Assembly: GCA_008107755.1 (NCBI GenBank)
Contig: VIRH01000124.1
Span: forward strand, 122,448-186,447
DNA length: 64,000 bases
Source: Rhodobacterales bacterium
GTDB lineage: Bacteria > Pseudomonadota > Alphaproteobacteria > Rhizobiales > Stappiaceae
Reading direction: 5' to 3'
In this document: in pieces, positions 34,867 through 44,028 of the stretch
Numbering within the stretch: the first letter of the stretch is position 1
Layout: every line of letters begins with the position of its first letter
The notes under the pieces: model-generated
Seen by the model: the letters and a program-made list of their open reading frames with translations, nothing else
Databases searched by the model: none
What the model was told of the DNA's origin: nothing
Made by a program: the position numbers and the translations under genes

Positions 34867-36860
34867 ACCGCGAATTTCTCGACCTTTTCAACCATGAACT
34901 CACCTATCTGCGCGAGCAGGGTGCCGCCTTTGCGGATGCCTATCCGGCCGTTGCCGAGCGCCTCGGCGGGCTTCTGGAAGACAGCTCCGATCCGATGCTG
35001 TCCGGTCTCCTGGAGGGAACGGCCTACCTTGCTGCCCGTGTGCAGCTGAAGATGAAGCACGAGTTCTCGGAATTCACCTCCAATCTTTTCGAGCAGCTCT
35101 ATCCATCTGCCCTCGCCCCGATCCCGTCTATGGTGCTTGCACGCGTCACGCCGAAATACGGCGATGCCAACCTGCGCCAGGGGATCCGCATCAGTCGGCA
35201 CTCGCCGCTCGAGGCCGTCTTCCGCGAAAGGCAGGGTGAGGTTCGCTGCCGCTTCACACTGTCGGCCCCCATCACGATGACACCGCTGGAACTGACGGAA
35301 GCAAAATATCTGAGCTCGGCGGCGCAGGTTTCCGGCCTCGGTGCCGAGATGGCCGAAGACCGGAGCGCGCGCGCGGGTTTGTCGATCACGCTCACGCATC
35401 GCATGTCCGAGGATCCGGAAAACGAAGTCTCCGCGGAAGAGGCGCTGAAGAAACCCGAGTATCAGGTTTCCGGCTGCCGCATTGATGATCTGCCGATCCG
35501 TCTCGTCGGCCCTCTGGAGCAGGCGGCACGCGTTTACGAGCAGATCTTCGGCCACACGATATCGTTATACATCCGTACGGAAGACGCGTTCGGCCAGGTG
35601 GCGCTTCAAAGGCTGCCGGTCAGTGCGATCGAACAGATCGGCTTCGACGAGGGCGACGCCCTCCTGCGCAATACTCCGCAGATGTTCATCGGTTTCGATT
35701 ACCTGCGAGACTACTTCAACTTCCCGCGCAGTTTTCTCGGGTTCCGCCTGACCGGGCTGCGCAAGTACCTCGATCGGGTGAAAGCGAAATCCTTTGATAT
35801 CGTGTTCGTCTTCGACGAGACCGACCCGCGTTTGCCGGCCCATGTCGAACGAAAGATCTTCGCATTGCATTCGGCACCTGCCGTCAACCTGTTCGAAAGA
35901 CAGACCGACCGCGTGCCGATCAAGAAGGGCCAGCACGAATTCGCCGTCATCACCGACCGAACACGTCCGCTCGACTATGAAGTTCATGCGGTGACGGAAG
36001 TGAACGCTCATTTTTCGGGCGGAGAAAAGCGAAGCGTCGATCCGCTTTACAGCGTTGCTCCGGATACGCAACAGGCAGGTCACCGCTGGTTCTACACCAT
36101 ACGCCGACTTCCTCGCCGCCAGTCATCATCGGAACTCAGGCGGATGCAGCCGAGCTCCTATATCGGAACGGAAACCTTCGTCTCGATTTCGAGCGGCGCC
36201 CACGCGGCCGCCCTTCTGGAAAACGAGGACAAGCGGCTTGCGGAACTGTCACTGAAGGTTCTTGCCTCAAACCGTGCACTTGCCGCCGACCTTCCCGTTG
36301 GCACCAATCCGGAAAAATCCCGGCTGGGCGATTTGAGGCTTCTGGACGACGTCGGTCTCAAGGTCGATTGCGTCGCGGGACCCACATCACCGCGTCCGCC
36401 GCTTCTCTCCTACAACGAAAGGCTCGGTGAAGAGGGACACGTCGGAGCCATCGCCTGGCGTCTGATCAACATCCTTGCCCTCAACCATACGGGTCTCATC
36501 CATGATGGCGCGGGGGAAGATGGCCGCTCGTTCCGGGATCTTCTCAGCGTCTTCGCACCGCTGTCCGACAATTCAGCAGATCGTCAGGCGCAATCCGTGC
36601 GCGGCGTCTCCACTCGTCCGGTCGTACGCCGTCTCCAGCAAAAGGCCGGAACCGGTGTGGCACGCGGGCTGGAAGTCACGATCACGCTGGACGACAAGGC
36701 ATTCGAGGGCGCGAGTGCCTTTCTGATGGGGGCCATTCTGGACCGGTTCCTGGCCGAATACGCCTCAATCAACCATTTCACCCAATGCGTGATTGCGACC
36801 ACTGAACGCGGAACGATCATGAAATGGCCGCCAAGGATCGGCGCGAAGGGGATCCTATGA
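34863..36860 (+). CDS. tssF: T6SS baseplate protein TssF
   Basis: A 665-residue soluble protein with the TssF start (FLDLFNHELTYLREQGAAFADAYPAVAERLG), YPSALAPIPSMVLARV, INLFERQTDRV-like AVNLFERQTDRVPIKKG, and a C-terminal part with SINHFTQCVIATTERG followed by MKWPPRIGAKGIL. The length is close to the family norm of about 600. It overlaps tssE and tssG by four bases each, so tssE, tssF and tssG are translationally coupled. Confidence 0.96.
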   Translation: MNREFLDLFNHELTYLREQGAAFADAYPAVAERLGGLLEDSSDPMLSGLLEGTAYLAARVQLKMKHEFSEFTSNLFEQLYPSALAPIPSMVLARVTPKYGDANLRQGIRISRHSPLEAVFRERQGEVRCRFTLSAPITMTPLELTEAKYLSSAAQVSGLGAEMAEDRSARAGLSITLTHRMSEDPENEVSAEEALKKPEYQVSGCRIDDLPIRLVGPLEQAARVYEQIFGHTISLYIRTEDAFGQVALQRLPVSAIEQIGFDEGDALLRNTPQMFIGFDYLRDYFNFPRSFLGFRLTGLRKYLDRVKAKSFDIVFVFDETDPRLPAHVERKIFALHSAPAVNLFERQTDRVPIKKGQHEFAVITDRTRPLDYEVHAVTEVNAHFSGGEKRSVDPLYSVAPDTQQAGHRWFYTIRRLPRRQSSSELRRMQPSSYIGTETFVSISSGAHAAALLENEDKRLAELSLKVLASNRALAADLPVGTNPEKSRLGDLRLLDDVGLKVDCVAGPTSPRPPLLSYNERLGEEGHVGAIAWRLINILALNHTGLIHDGAGEDGRSFRDLLSVFAPLSDNSADRQAQSVRGVSTRPVVRRLQQKAGTGVARGLEVTITLDDKAFEGASAFLMGAILDRFLAEYASINHFTQCVIATTERGTIMKWPPRIGAKGIL

Positions 36861-38461
36861 GCCGGGCGAAGGACAAGGAAACGGGCAAGACGCCGGCGGA
36901 CACAAGCTCCTCGACGGCACGCGACAAGACCGTGGTCCAGTTCGCCGGTGCACGCGAACAGGTCTGGCCGGAGGCCGACGAAAGTGACGCTCTCGCGGAA
37001 ACCGACGAAGCCGCGGCGCCGCAAGATCTTGCCGATGAGGCAGGTGACGAAACCGCGGAAATTCAGGAAGAGATCACGAGCGATCACGGGACGACTTCCT
37101 TGTCGCAGGGTCTCGCCCCTGAGGAAGCTCCGATCACCGACAGCATAGTCGATGAAACCACGACTGCTGCTTCAGATTCCGCTGAAGCCTTCTTGGAACC
37201 TTTGACGGATCTTGACGCTACGGACATGCAGGAGATGGTGTCGGAGGCACCGGAATTATCTGCCGCGCCCGCGCAGGCGGACGATGAATTCACGCCACCT
37301 GCCGAACCGCGTATCGAGGTACCCGTTCGACAGCAATACGCCTCCTTGCTGGCAGCACTCTACGCCAAGATCGAAAAGCATCCCGGAGGTCACGATCTCC
37401 TTGCCGTCCTGCGCATGCTCGAAGGGCAGACAGCCCCGAGCGTTTCGACAAAAGAAGCTGCAAACAAGAACGAGCCGGCTCCGCCGCGCATCGGCAAAAG
37501 CCGCAGAGCGATGGAAGATATCGCTCGGTTCGGCCAGGATCCGTCCAGCGAATTCGCAACCTCGACCATTGAGCGCGCCAAACGGGACGAGGATGGCGGC
37601 CTGGTGCTCATGGAACGCTTTCTCGGTCTTCTCGGCCCTCAGGGCGCCTTGCCGTCAGCCATGACCGACGAAGCCATCATGCGCAGCATGAGAGGCGACG
37701 ACAGCTTTCCGCGCTTCCTCGATGTCTTCAACAACCGCTTCATCCAGCTCTTCTATCGCGCATGGGCCGACGCGCGGCCGCTCGTGCAGCACGACCGGCC
37801 GGATGACGATCGTTTCCTCACCTATCTTGGCGCAAACATCGGGATAGGCACGTCGATCTACCGCGACCTGGACGGGATCGATGATCGTCTCAAGCTTCTC
37901 TACGCCGGATTGACATCGCCCAAGGTCAAGAGCGCGGCCCGTCTCAAGGCGCTGATCACCGGCGTCTTCGGCGTGCCGGTCGAGATAGACCAATGCGTCG
38001 GAACCTGGCTTCAGCTCGAGCCCGACGACCAGCTCAGTCTGGGCGGCTTTGGTCCGGGTGGAGCAGGACAGCTCGGCCGAGACACGATCGTCGGCGCAAG
38101 GGTCTACAGCGTCAGCGACAAGATCCGAATTCGCATCTTTACGAGGTCCCTGGAGGAATATCGGAACTTTCTTCCGCCCACACGAGCGAAGCCCAATCCT
38201 CGGACCGAAAAACTTTTCGATCTCATAGATTTCTATCTGGGTCTTGAGACGGAATATGAAATCGAACTCGCCCTTCCCAAACGCTGCGCATCCTCCGTTC
38301 AGATGAACCGGAGCAGCTCGGCAACCCTCGGACATATTGGCTGGCTGAAGCCCGCCGATGCCTCGCAGGCGACCGATACCGGGATGGCAAGCGACGATGA
38401 CGAAATGCTGACCGACACCCGGTTCCGACCGGTGCGCCGGCACACCACTGTTTATCAATAG
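36857..38461 (+). CDS. tssG: T6SS baseplate protein TssG with a long acidic N-terminal extension
   Basis: A 534-residue protein; TssG proteins are usually about 330-370. The start ATG at 36857 overlaps the tssF stop (ATGA). Residues 1 to about 155 are an unusual disordered segment rich in Asp, Glu, Ala and Thr, including DKTVVQFAG near residue 25. The normal TssG part begins about residue 155: LLAVLRMLEG, FLGLLGPQGALP, FLDVFNNRFIQLFYRAWADARP, and the C-terminal IRIFTRSLEEYRNFLPP and FLVGWLKP-like LGHIGWLKPAD. The extension could be a docking or regulatory tail. Confidence 0.93.
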   Translation: MSRAKDKETGKTPADTSSSTARDKTVVQFAGAREQVWPEADESDALAETDEAAAPQDLADEAGDETAEIQEEITSDHGTTSLSQGLAPEEAPITDSIVDETTTAASDSAEAFLEPLTDLDATDMQEMVSEAPELSAAPAQADDEFTPPAEPRIEVPVRQQYASLLAALYAKIEKHPGGHDLLAVLRMLEGQTAPSVSTKEAANKNEPAPPRIGKSRRAMEDIARFGQDPSSEFATSTIERAKRDEDGGLVLMERFLGLLGPQGALPSAMTDEAIMRSMRGDDSFPRFLDVFNNRFIQLFYRAWADARPLVQHDRPDDDRFLTYLGANIGIGTSIYRDLDGIDDRLKLLYAGLTSPKVKSAARLKALITGVFGVPVEIDQCVGTWLQLEPDDQLSLGGFGPGGAGQLGRDTIVGARVYSVSDKIRIRIFTRSLEEYRNFLPPTRAKPNPRTEKLFDLIDFYLGLETEYEIELALPKRCASSVQMNRSSSATLGHIGWLKPADASQATDTGMASDDDEMLTDTRFRPVRRHTTVYQ

Positions 38462-38486
38462 GTCTCAAGTTTGAAAGGCCGTTACC

Positions 38487-41300
38487 ATGAGTGACATTCT
38501 GGTTGAAAATGTAGCCAACAAGCTCACAACCACAAGCTACAGCTGCCTGGAAAAAGCCATGCGGCTGACCAAGAGTTCCGGTCACCGGCACCTGGAAATC
38601 CTGCATTGGCTTTATTACCTCGTTCGCGATGAAAACACGGATCTGACGCACATCCTGCGCCATTTCGGCATTGATCTCGGCGGCGTTCATGCGGACCTTC
38701 AGAAAGCCATTTCGGATCTGAAGATCAACCAGACCGAGATGCCGTCCATGTCTGTTCCCTTCCAGGAAGCACTGGAGCGTGCCTGGTTCGAGGGCACGCT
38801 GCGGTACGGCGACTACAAGATCCGCTCCGCCTATGTGCTCATCGCCGTCATGGGTGACAAGACGACGTGGCGCCAGCTCACCAGCTACTGCTCGGATTTC
38901 AGCAAGATCAACCGTGACGAACTGATCGCGAACCTTGACAACATTGCAGGAGCCTCAGCCGAAACCGGTGCAAGGCCGATAGATGGCTCTGGTCCGAAGG
39001 CCTCGGCATCTGCGGGAGATGGCGATATCGGAGAGGCTGCGCCCGGCAGCGGTGTCGGCGAGGATGCCCTGGCCCAGTTCACGGTCGACTTCACCGCCCG
39101 GGCTCGTGCCAACGAATTCGACCCCATCGTCGGCCGCGACGACGAAATTCGGCAGGTTATCGACGTCCTGATGCGTCGCCGTCAGAACAACCCGATCCTC
39201 ACGGGTGAAGCCGGTGTCGGTAAAACGGCGATCGTTGAAGGGTTCGCACAAAAGATCGTTGCCGGCGACGTGCCCCCTGCCCTTGTCGGGACGCGCCTGT
39301 GCGCGCTTGATCTCGGCCTTCTTCAGGCGGGCGCCTCCATGAAAGGGGAATTCGAAAAGCGCCTGCGGGCGGTGATCGATGCCGTGCATGCGTCCATCGT
39401 ACCGACCATCCTCTTCATCGACGAAGCGCACACGCTGATCGGCGCCGGCGGCGCAGCGGGAACGGGCGATGCGGCCAACCTTCTGAAACCTGCGCTCGCG
39501 CGTGGTACGCTGAGGACCATCGCCGCGACCACATGGTCCGAGTACCGCCAGCATTTCGAGAAAGATCCGGCCCTGACCCGTCGTTTCCAGCCTGTTCAGG
39601 TTGACGAGCCGGAAGAGGAAAAGTGCTTCACAATGGTGCGCGGGCTGCTGGCGCCGATGGAGGAGCACCACCAGGTGCGCATCCTCGACAGCGCGGTAAA
39701 GGCTGCGGTCTCCCTGTCGCGTCGCTACATACCGGCACGCCAGTTGCCCGACAAGGCAGTCAGCGTTCTCGACACCGCATCTGCCCGCGTCAACATTTCC
39801 CAGGCCGCGCATCCGGCGAAACTGATGGATCTTGTCGCCAGGAAGGGCTTTCTGGAAGCAGAGAAAAAAGCACTCCTGAACGATTCAGATCTCGGCAGTG
39901 CTCCGGAGGAACAAATCGAATCCATCGGAACGGCCATCGAAGAAACCGAAAAGGAAATTTCGGAGATTCGGGAGGCCTGGGAAAAGGAGCGCAAACTGGT
40001 CGCTGAAGTTCGCCGGCTCAATGCTGCTCTTAGCCGACTGAAGAACGGTTCTGGCGAGGAAGACACCTCGACACCCGGCGAAAGCGAACCATCCGACACG
40101 GAAGACCTCGCCCTGGTGCCGATCGATGACATGGATCTCGATCTCGACGTCGACCTTCAGGACGAGGAAGCCATCCGCAGCGCGCTGCATGCGAAACGGG
40201 CGGAACTGGCCGCGATCCCGGAAGACGCCAGGATGGTCTACGCCTATGTCGATGACGACGCGGTTGCCAGCATCATTTCCGACTGGACCGGTATTCCGGT
40301 CGGCAAGATGGTGCAGGACGAGATGCAGACGATCCTGAGCCTTGCCGAAACACTCAACAAGCGGGTGATCGGCCAGTCCCATGGTCTTGGCATGATCGCA
40401 AAACGCATCGAGACCAGCCGGGCGCAGCTCGGCAACCCGGACAAGCCGATCGGGGTCTTCATGCTCTGTGGCCCGTCGGGCGTCGGCAAGACCGAAACGG
40501 CGATCTCGCTCGCCGAGGCACTTTATGGCGGCGAGCATAATCTCATCACCATCAACATGTCGGAATTCCAGGAGGCCCATTCGGTCTCCGGCCTGAAAGG
40601 CGCACCTCCGGGATATGTCGGGTATGGCGAAGGCGGTCGTCTCACGGAAGCCGTCCGGCGCAAGCCCTATTCGGTCGTGCTCCTGGACGAAGTCGAAAAG
40701 GCGCACCCGGATGTGCACGAGATCTTCTTCCAGGTATTCGACAAGGGCTGGATGGAAGATGGCATGGGCCGGAAGATCGACTTCCGGAACACGCTGATAC
40801 TGCTGACGTCAAACGTCGGCACGAATGATATCATGGAAGCTTGCAGCACCATGCTGGACTCGCCTGTTTCAAGCGATCCGTCTCTTGCAGCCACCGATCC
40901 GAATGCACCGGATGCCGAAAAACTGGCCGAGGACTTGCGTCCTGCCCTCCAGGACGTCTTTCCGCCGGCGCTGCTCGGCCGTATCGTGACGATCCCCTAC
41001 TACCCCCTGTCACCGTCGGTACTCGGGTTCATTGTGCGCCTGCAGCTCAACCGGATCGTCAAGCGGGTCAAAGAGAACAGGAACGCGGAACTGGTCTATG
41101 GAGACGACGTCGTCTCGCACATCGTGTCTCTCTGCCGGGATCCGGACAGCGGTGGACGCATGATCGACAACATCCTCACCAACGATCTTCTTCCCAAGCT
41201 CTCGCGCGCGTTCCTGACCGCCCAGATGCACGGAGAAGAGCTGAAGACCGTCACCTTGAAGGCTGGCGCCGACGGAATTGATATCGAAACCGCGGAATGA
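38487..41300 (+). CDS. tssH: T6SS sheath-recycling ATPase TssH (ClpV)
   Basis: A 937-residue AAA+ disaggregase of the ClpB/ClpV family. The N-domain (1-150) is followed by a low-complexity segment (160-190). AAA1 has Walker A GEAGVGKT (240-247), Walker B ILFIDEAHTLIGAGG and the arginine finger region. The coiled-coil middle (about 460-580) contains an acidic insert at about 521-560 (DTSTPGESEPSDTE and DMDLDLDVDLQDEE). AAA2 has Walker A GPSGVGKT at about 662-669 and Walker B VLLDEVEKAHPDVH. It disassembles contracted TssBC sheaths. A bidirectional terminator follows. Confidence 0.96.
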   Translation: MSDILVENVANKLTTTSYSCLEKAMRLTKSSGHRHLEILHWLYYLVRDENTDLTHILRHFGIDLGGVHADLQKAISDLKINQTEMPSMSVPFQEALERAWFEGTLRYGDYKIRSAYVLIAVMGDKTTWRQLTSYCSDFSKINRDELIANLDNIAGASAETGARPIDGSGPKASASAGDGDIGEAAPGSGVGEDALAQFTVDFTARARANEFDPIVGRDDEIRQVIDVLMRRRQNNPILTGEAGVGKTAIVEGFAQKIVAGDVPPALVGTRLCALDLGLLQAGASMKGEFEKRLRAVIDAVHASIVPTILFIDEAHTLIGAGGAAGTGDAANLLKPALARGTLRTIAATTWSEYRQHFEKDPALTRRFQPVQVDEPEEEKCFTMVRGLLAPMEEHHQVRILDSAVKAAVSLSRRYIPARQLPDKAVSVLDTASARVNISQAAHPAKLMDLVARKGFLEAEKKALLNDSDLGSAPEEQIESIGTAIEETEKEISEIREAWEKERKLVAEVRRLNAALSRLKNGSGEEDTSTPGESEPSDTEDLALVPIDDMDLDLDVDLQDEEAIRSALHAKRAELAAIPEDARMVYAYVDDDAVASIISDWTGIPVGKMVQDEMQTILSLAETLNKRVIGQSHGLGMIAKRIETSRAQLGNPDKPIGVFMLCGPSGVGKTETAISLAEALYGGEHNLITINMSEFQEAHSVSGLKGAPPGYVGYGEGGRLTEAVRRKPYSVVLLDEVEKAHPDVHEIFFQVFDKGWMEDGMGRKIDFRNTLILLTSNVGTNDIMEACSTMLDSPVSSDPSLAATDPNAPDAEKLAEDLRPALQDVFPPALLGRIVTIPYYPLSPSVLGFIVRLQLNRIVKRVKENRNAELVYGDDVVSHIVSLCRDPDSGGRMIDNILTNDLLPKLSRAFLTAQMHGEELKTVTLKAGADGIDIETAE

Positions 41301-41375
41301 CTTTGAGCGGTCTGTCATCAGGCAGGCCGCCGTTTCGTAGACCCAGAGATCGATTTCGGGACATATCGATTGCCA

Positions 41376-41419
41376 AAAATGAAAGGCGCACCGCGGGAAC
41401 GCGATGCGCCTTTCATTTT
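41376..41419. terminator. Bidirectional terminator between clpV and PAAR
   Basis: AAAATGAAAGGCGCA and TGCGCCTTTCATTTT form a perfect 15-bp stem with a 14-base loop. The ends of the stem are A-rich on one side and T-rich on the other, so it can terminate both convergent transcripts. Confidence 0.9.
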
Positions 41420-41434
41420 GTTTGCCAATCGCCG

Positions 41435-41731
41435 TCAGCCACCGATCAGTACGGTGAACTCTCCGGTCGTAATTGCTCCGCCCTTGAAAGTCGGGTCCCC
41501 CATGCGCGCTGCAGGAAGTTTCCCGATAAACACGGTCATCGATCCCTTGAGAATTGCATCGACGTTCGCCGGGGGCGGCCCGATGCAGGCACATAGATCG
41601 GTCATGCGTGCGGCCGGCCTCTTGCCGATGAGCACGTTGATCATGCAGGGCGGAATGATGGGTAGTCCCGGTGGAATCGGCGTCATGGGACACATGTGCA
41701 TGTCGCCAATACGGGCAGCGGGTTGGGGCAT
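41435..41731 (-). CDS. T6SS PAAR spike-tip protein
   Basis: A 98-residue PAAR protein starting MPQPAARIGD and repeating P-A-A-R (PAARMTD, PAARMGD), with GDMHMCPM and a GGAITTGEFTVLIGG end. The ATG at 41729-41731 follows GAGGTG. PAAR cones sharpen the VgrG spike and attach effectors. It has no extension, so any effector must be a separate protein. It is encoded 4.3 kb from the spike, at the end of the minus-strand caspase/cyclase/M23 run. Confidence 0.95.
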   Translation of the reverse strand: MPQPAARIGDMHMCPMTPIPPGLPIIPPCMINVLIGKRPAARMTDLCACIGPPPANVDAILKGSMTVFIGKLPAARMGDPTFKGGAITTGEFTVLIGG

Positions 41732-41883
41732 GGTCACCTCGTTTTCGGGTCAGTCCAGTATACCATGCCCACTTTCTTCGTCGAAATGCTGCGACGTGCG
41801 TCACAGATTTCCGCATGCTCGGACACTTTCGAAGAAAATCACGGTAGCTTCTTCATCGAATGCGCCCTCCGCGCGAGCCGACG

Positions 41884-43932
41884 TCAGCCTCCGAGAATTT
41901 CCGCGATAACGGCCCGGTAGGACTTCAGGTCTCCGCTTGCGACAGATTCAGGGGCATCTGTGCCCGCTTGCATCTCGAACGCCAGAGGATCAGTAGGCTC
42001 GCCGCGCCGGCGGATCTCGAAATGAAGATGCGGCCCTGTCGACAAGCCGGTCGTTCCGACATAACCGATCAGATCGCCAGCCTGAACCACGGATCCAAGC
42101 TCGATGCCGTCGGCAAACTCATGCATATGCGCATAGCGACTGGTAATGCCGTCCTTGTGCGTGATTTCGATGAAATTGCCGTAACCACCGCGTACAGCCC
42201 TGTAGGTAACCTTTCCCGCAAAGGCCGCCCGGATCGGCGTTCCGGTCGGCGCGGCCCAATCCACCCCGGCATGAAGACGCTGGGTTTTCTTGATCGGGTG
42301 GAAGCGCATGCCGAACTTGGACGTCAGCACGCCCTTCACGGGCACCAGCATGGCACCCGAAAGGCTGACCTGACCACCATCATTGACGCAGGCAAAGCCG
42401 CGATTGCCGGCTGCCTTCAGAACGTAGCAGCGCACGGACCAGGTGTCACCGCGGCGCACGCCGGCAAACAGCACGCGGCCCCCGCCACGTTTTTCATCGC
42501 GTGCCACACCGGTAAAGACGAGCGTGAAGCGTTCGTCCGGCTTGATCGCACGCTTTAGATCCGTCATCGGCGCAAGATAGGCGATGGCTTCGCCAACAAT
42601 AGATGCCGGGACCGCGTTGCGGACGCCAGTTGCGTAAAGGCCATCAATAAGGCGATGGCTTTTGGTGTCTTGAGCGACAACTTGCTCGTTTGCGACCTTT
42701 TCCTTCACGATTGTTTTTCCGAACCAGGGATCGGCGCCGCTGACATAGCTGTCGCTATCGCGCGCATTCGAAAAGGCTGCCGTGCCGATGTAACCGTCGC
42801 TCCCATAAAGCGAAAGCTGTACGGGCCGATAGTAGTCGCCGATGCGACCGACCTTGTTTGGCATCCTGACACCACGCACGGCGATTTTATCGCCCGCGAC
42901 CAGATCGCTCCGCCCAAACTCTCTCGCTGCATAATCGATGAGTGGTTTCACCACATCGTCATCGAAGCCGTTCTCCTTAAGGAACTTCTGCAACGAAATA
43001 TCGCTCGCGATCTCTTCGCGCACTTCGATCCGGCTTGCCCCCTGCCCGATCGGTCGCTCGGCAAGGAACAGATTGAGCGTATCGGTCGGAGGCTTCAGGA
43101 AAACCGGCAAGCCAGCCGACGGTTCGCTCACGGGTTCAGCGTCCTCTTCGACGACGATGCCATCGGAATCCTCGCCGCCGCCGAAGTTGCCGAACTGGAA
43201 GTCTGCTTCGCTGCCAGGCGCACGGATGACGAGATCTCCGCTGTCATCGAGCATCTGACTGTCGAGAACGAATGCCGTCAACGCCGGAACAGCCGCGTCG
43301 CTGCCAGCTGCGGCCACCGGAACGGGACGTTCCGTCAGCTCGATGCGCTGGTTGTCGGCACCGTCGCTCAGGAGGACCGGATCGCCAGCCAGAGGAATAA
43401 CGGCCGAAAGCGCCATATCGAAAAAGGGATCTGCGGCAACGCCCAGCTCTTCGTCGTTGACGGTCTGATCGGGGCCGGGCGATGGAGAGGCAATTGTCTC
43501 ATCCGGTGCATTCGCTGCCGTTCGTCTCTCGCCGTCACTTCCGGCATCGACCGGTGTCTGCGTGTCCGCCGACACGATCTGTGTCTCCCCGTCGCTCGCG
43601 TCAGTCTCCTGTGGCGGCGAGAAGGTGATCGAACCGGAATTGTAAAGATGAATGAGAGCGCCCGCGCCGCCTCCCAGCGCCAGGAAGACAACGGCAAGAA
43701 TACCGAAGAGCATTCCGGAGGATGGACCGGATGAAGGAACGCCCGTGGAAGATTTCTTCGAACCCGATGCAGATTTGCGCGCAGGCTTTCCAGGACCGGA
43801 CACCGTGTCCGATGGTGGGGGCTTCGGCACAGGCGCCTGACCGGCCGGACGGATGATCGTTCGGTCGAATTCGGGTCGATGTCCTCCCGGATTCTTGTTG
43901 TTAGGCCATTCCACCATTCCAATTCCCGGCAT
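41884..43932 (-). CDS. Membrane-anchored M23 metallopeptidase (peptidoglycan endopeptidase)
   Basis: A 682-residue type II membrane protein. The cytoplasmic N-terminus (1-73) contains Thr25 in FDRTIIRPAG, the same T-[IV]-[IV]-R-P motif as TssL and PpkA. A membrane helix follows at about 74-96, then a long acidic linker with repeats of Glu, Asp and Ser, a middle domain (RIEVREEIASDISLQKFLKE, GDKIAVRGVRMP) and a C-terminal M23 domain (about 560-655) with HAGVD and HLHFEI zinc ligands and MRFHP. It should cut peptidoglycan crosslinks. An ATG five codons later is an alternative start. PAAR lies downstream on the same strand. Confidence 0.9.
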   Translation of the reverse strand: MPGIGMVEWPNNKNPGGHRPEFDRTIIRPAGQAPVPKPPPSDTVSGPGKPARKSASGSKKSSTGVPSSGPSSGMLFGILAVVFLALGGGAGALIHLYNSGSITFSPPQETDASDGETQIVSADTQTPVDAGSDGERRTAANAPDETIASPSPGPDQTVNDEELGVAADPFFDMALSAVIPLAGDPVLLSDGADNQRIELTERPVPVAAAGSDAAVPALTAFVLDSQMLDDSGDLVIRAPGSEADFQFGNFGGGEDSDGIVVEEDAEPVSEPSAGLPVFLKPPTDTLNLFLAERPIGQGASRIEVREEIASDISLQKFLKENGFDDDVVKPLIDYAAREFGRSDLVAGDKIAVRGVRMPNKVGRIGDYYRPVQLSLYGSDGYIGTAAFSNARDSDSYVSGADPWFGKTIVKEKVANEQVVAQDTKSHRLIDGLYATGVRNAVPASIVGEAIAYLAPMTDLKRAIKPDERFTLVFTGVARDEKRGGGRVLFAGVRRGDTWSVRCYVLKAAGNRGFACVNDGGQVSLSGAMLVPVKGVLTSKFGMRFHPIKKTQRLHAGVDWAAPTGTPIRAAFAGKVTYRAVRGGYGNFIEITHKDGITSRYAHMHEFADGIELGSVVQAGDLIGYVGTTGLSTGPHLHFEIRRRGEPTDPLAFEMQAGTDAPESVASGDLKSYRAVIAEILGG

Positions 43933-44028
43933 TTCCGTTTGTCAGTTTGGCGCCCTTCCGGCACCCTTTCGCCTTGCACGCTCAGTCTACCGGCGGTTCT
44001 GATCCCCGCCGCGTGACGCCGGAGGCAT

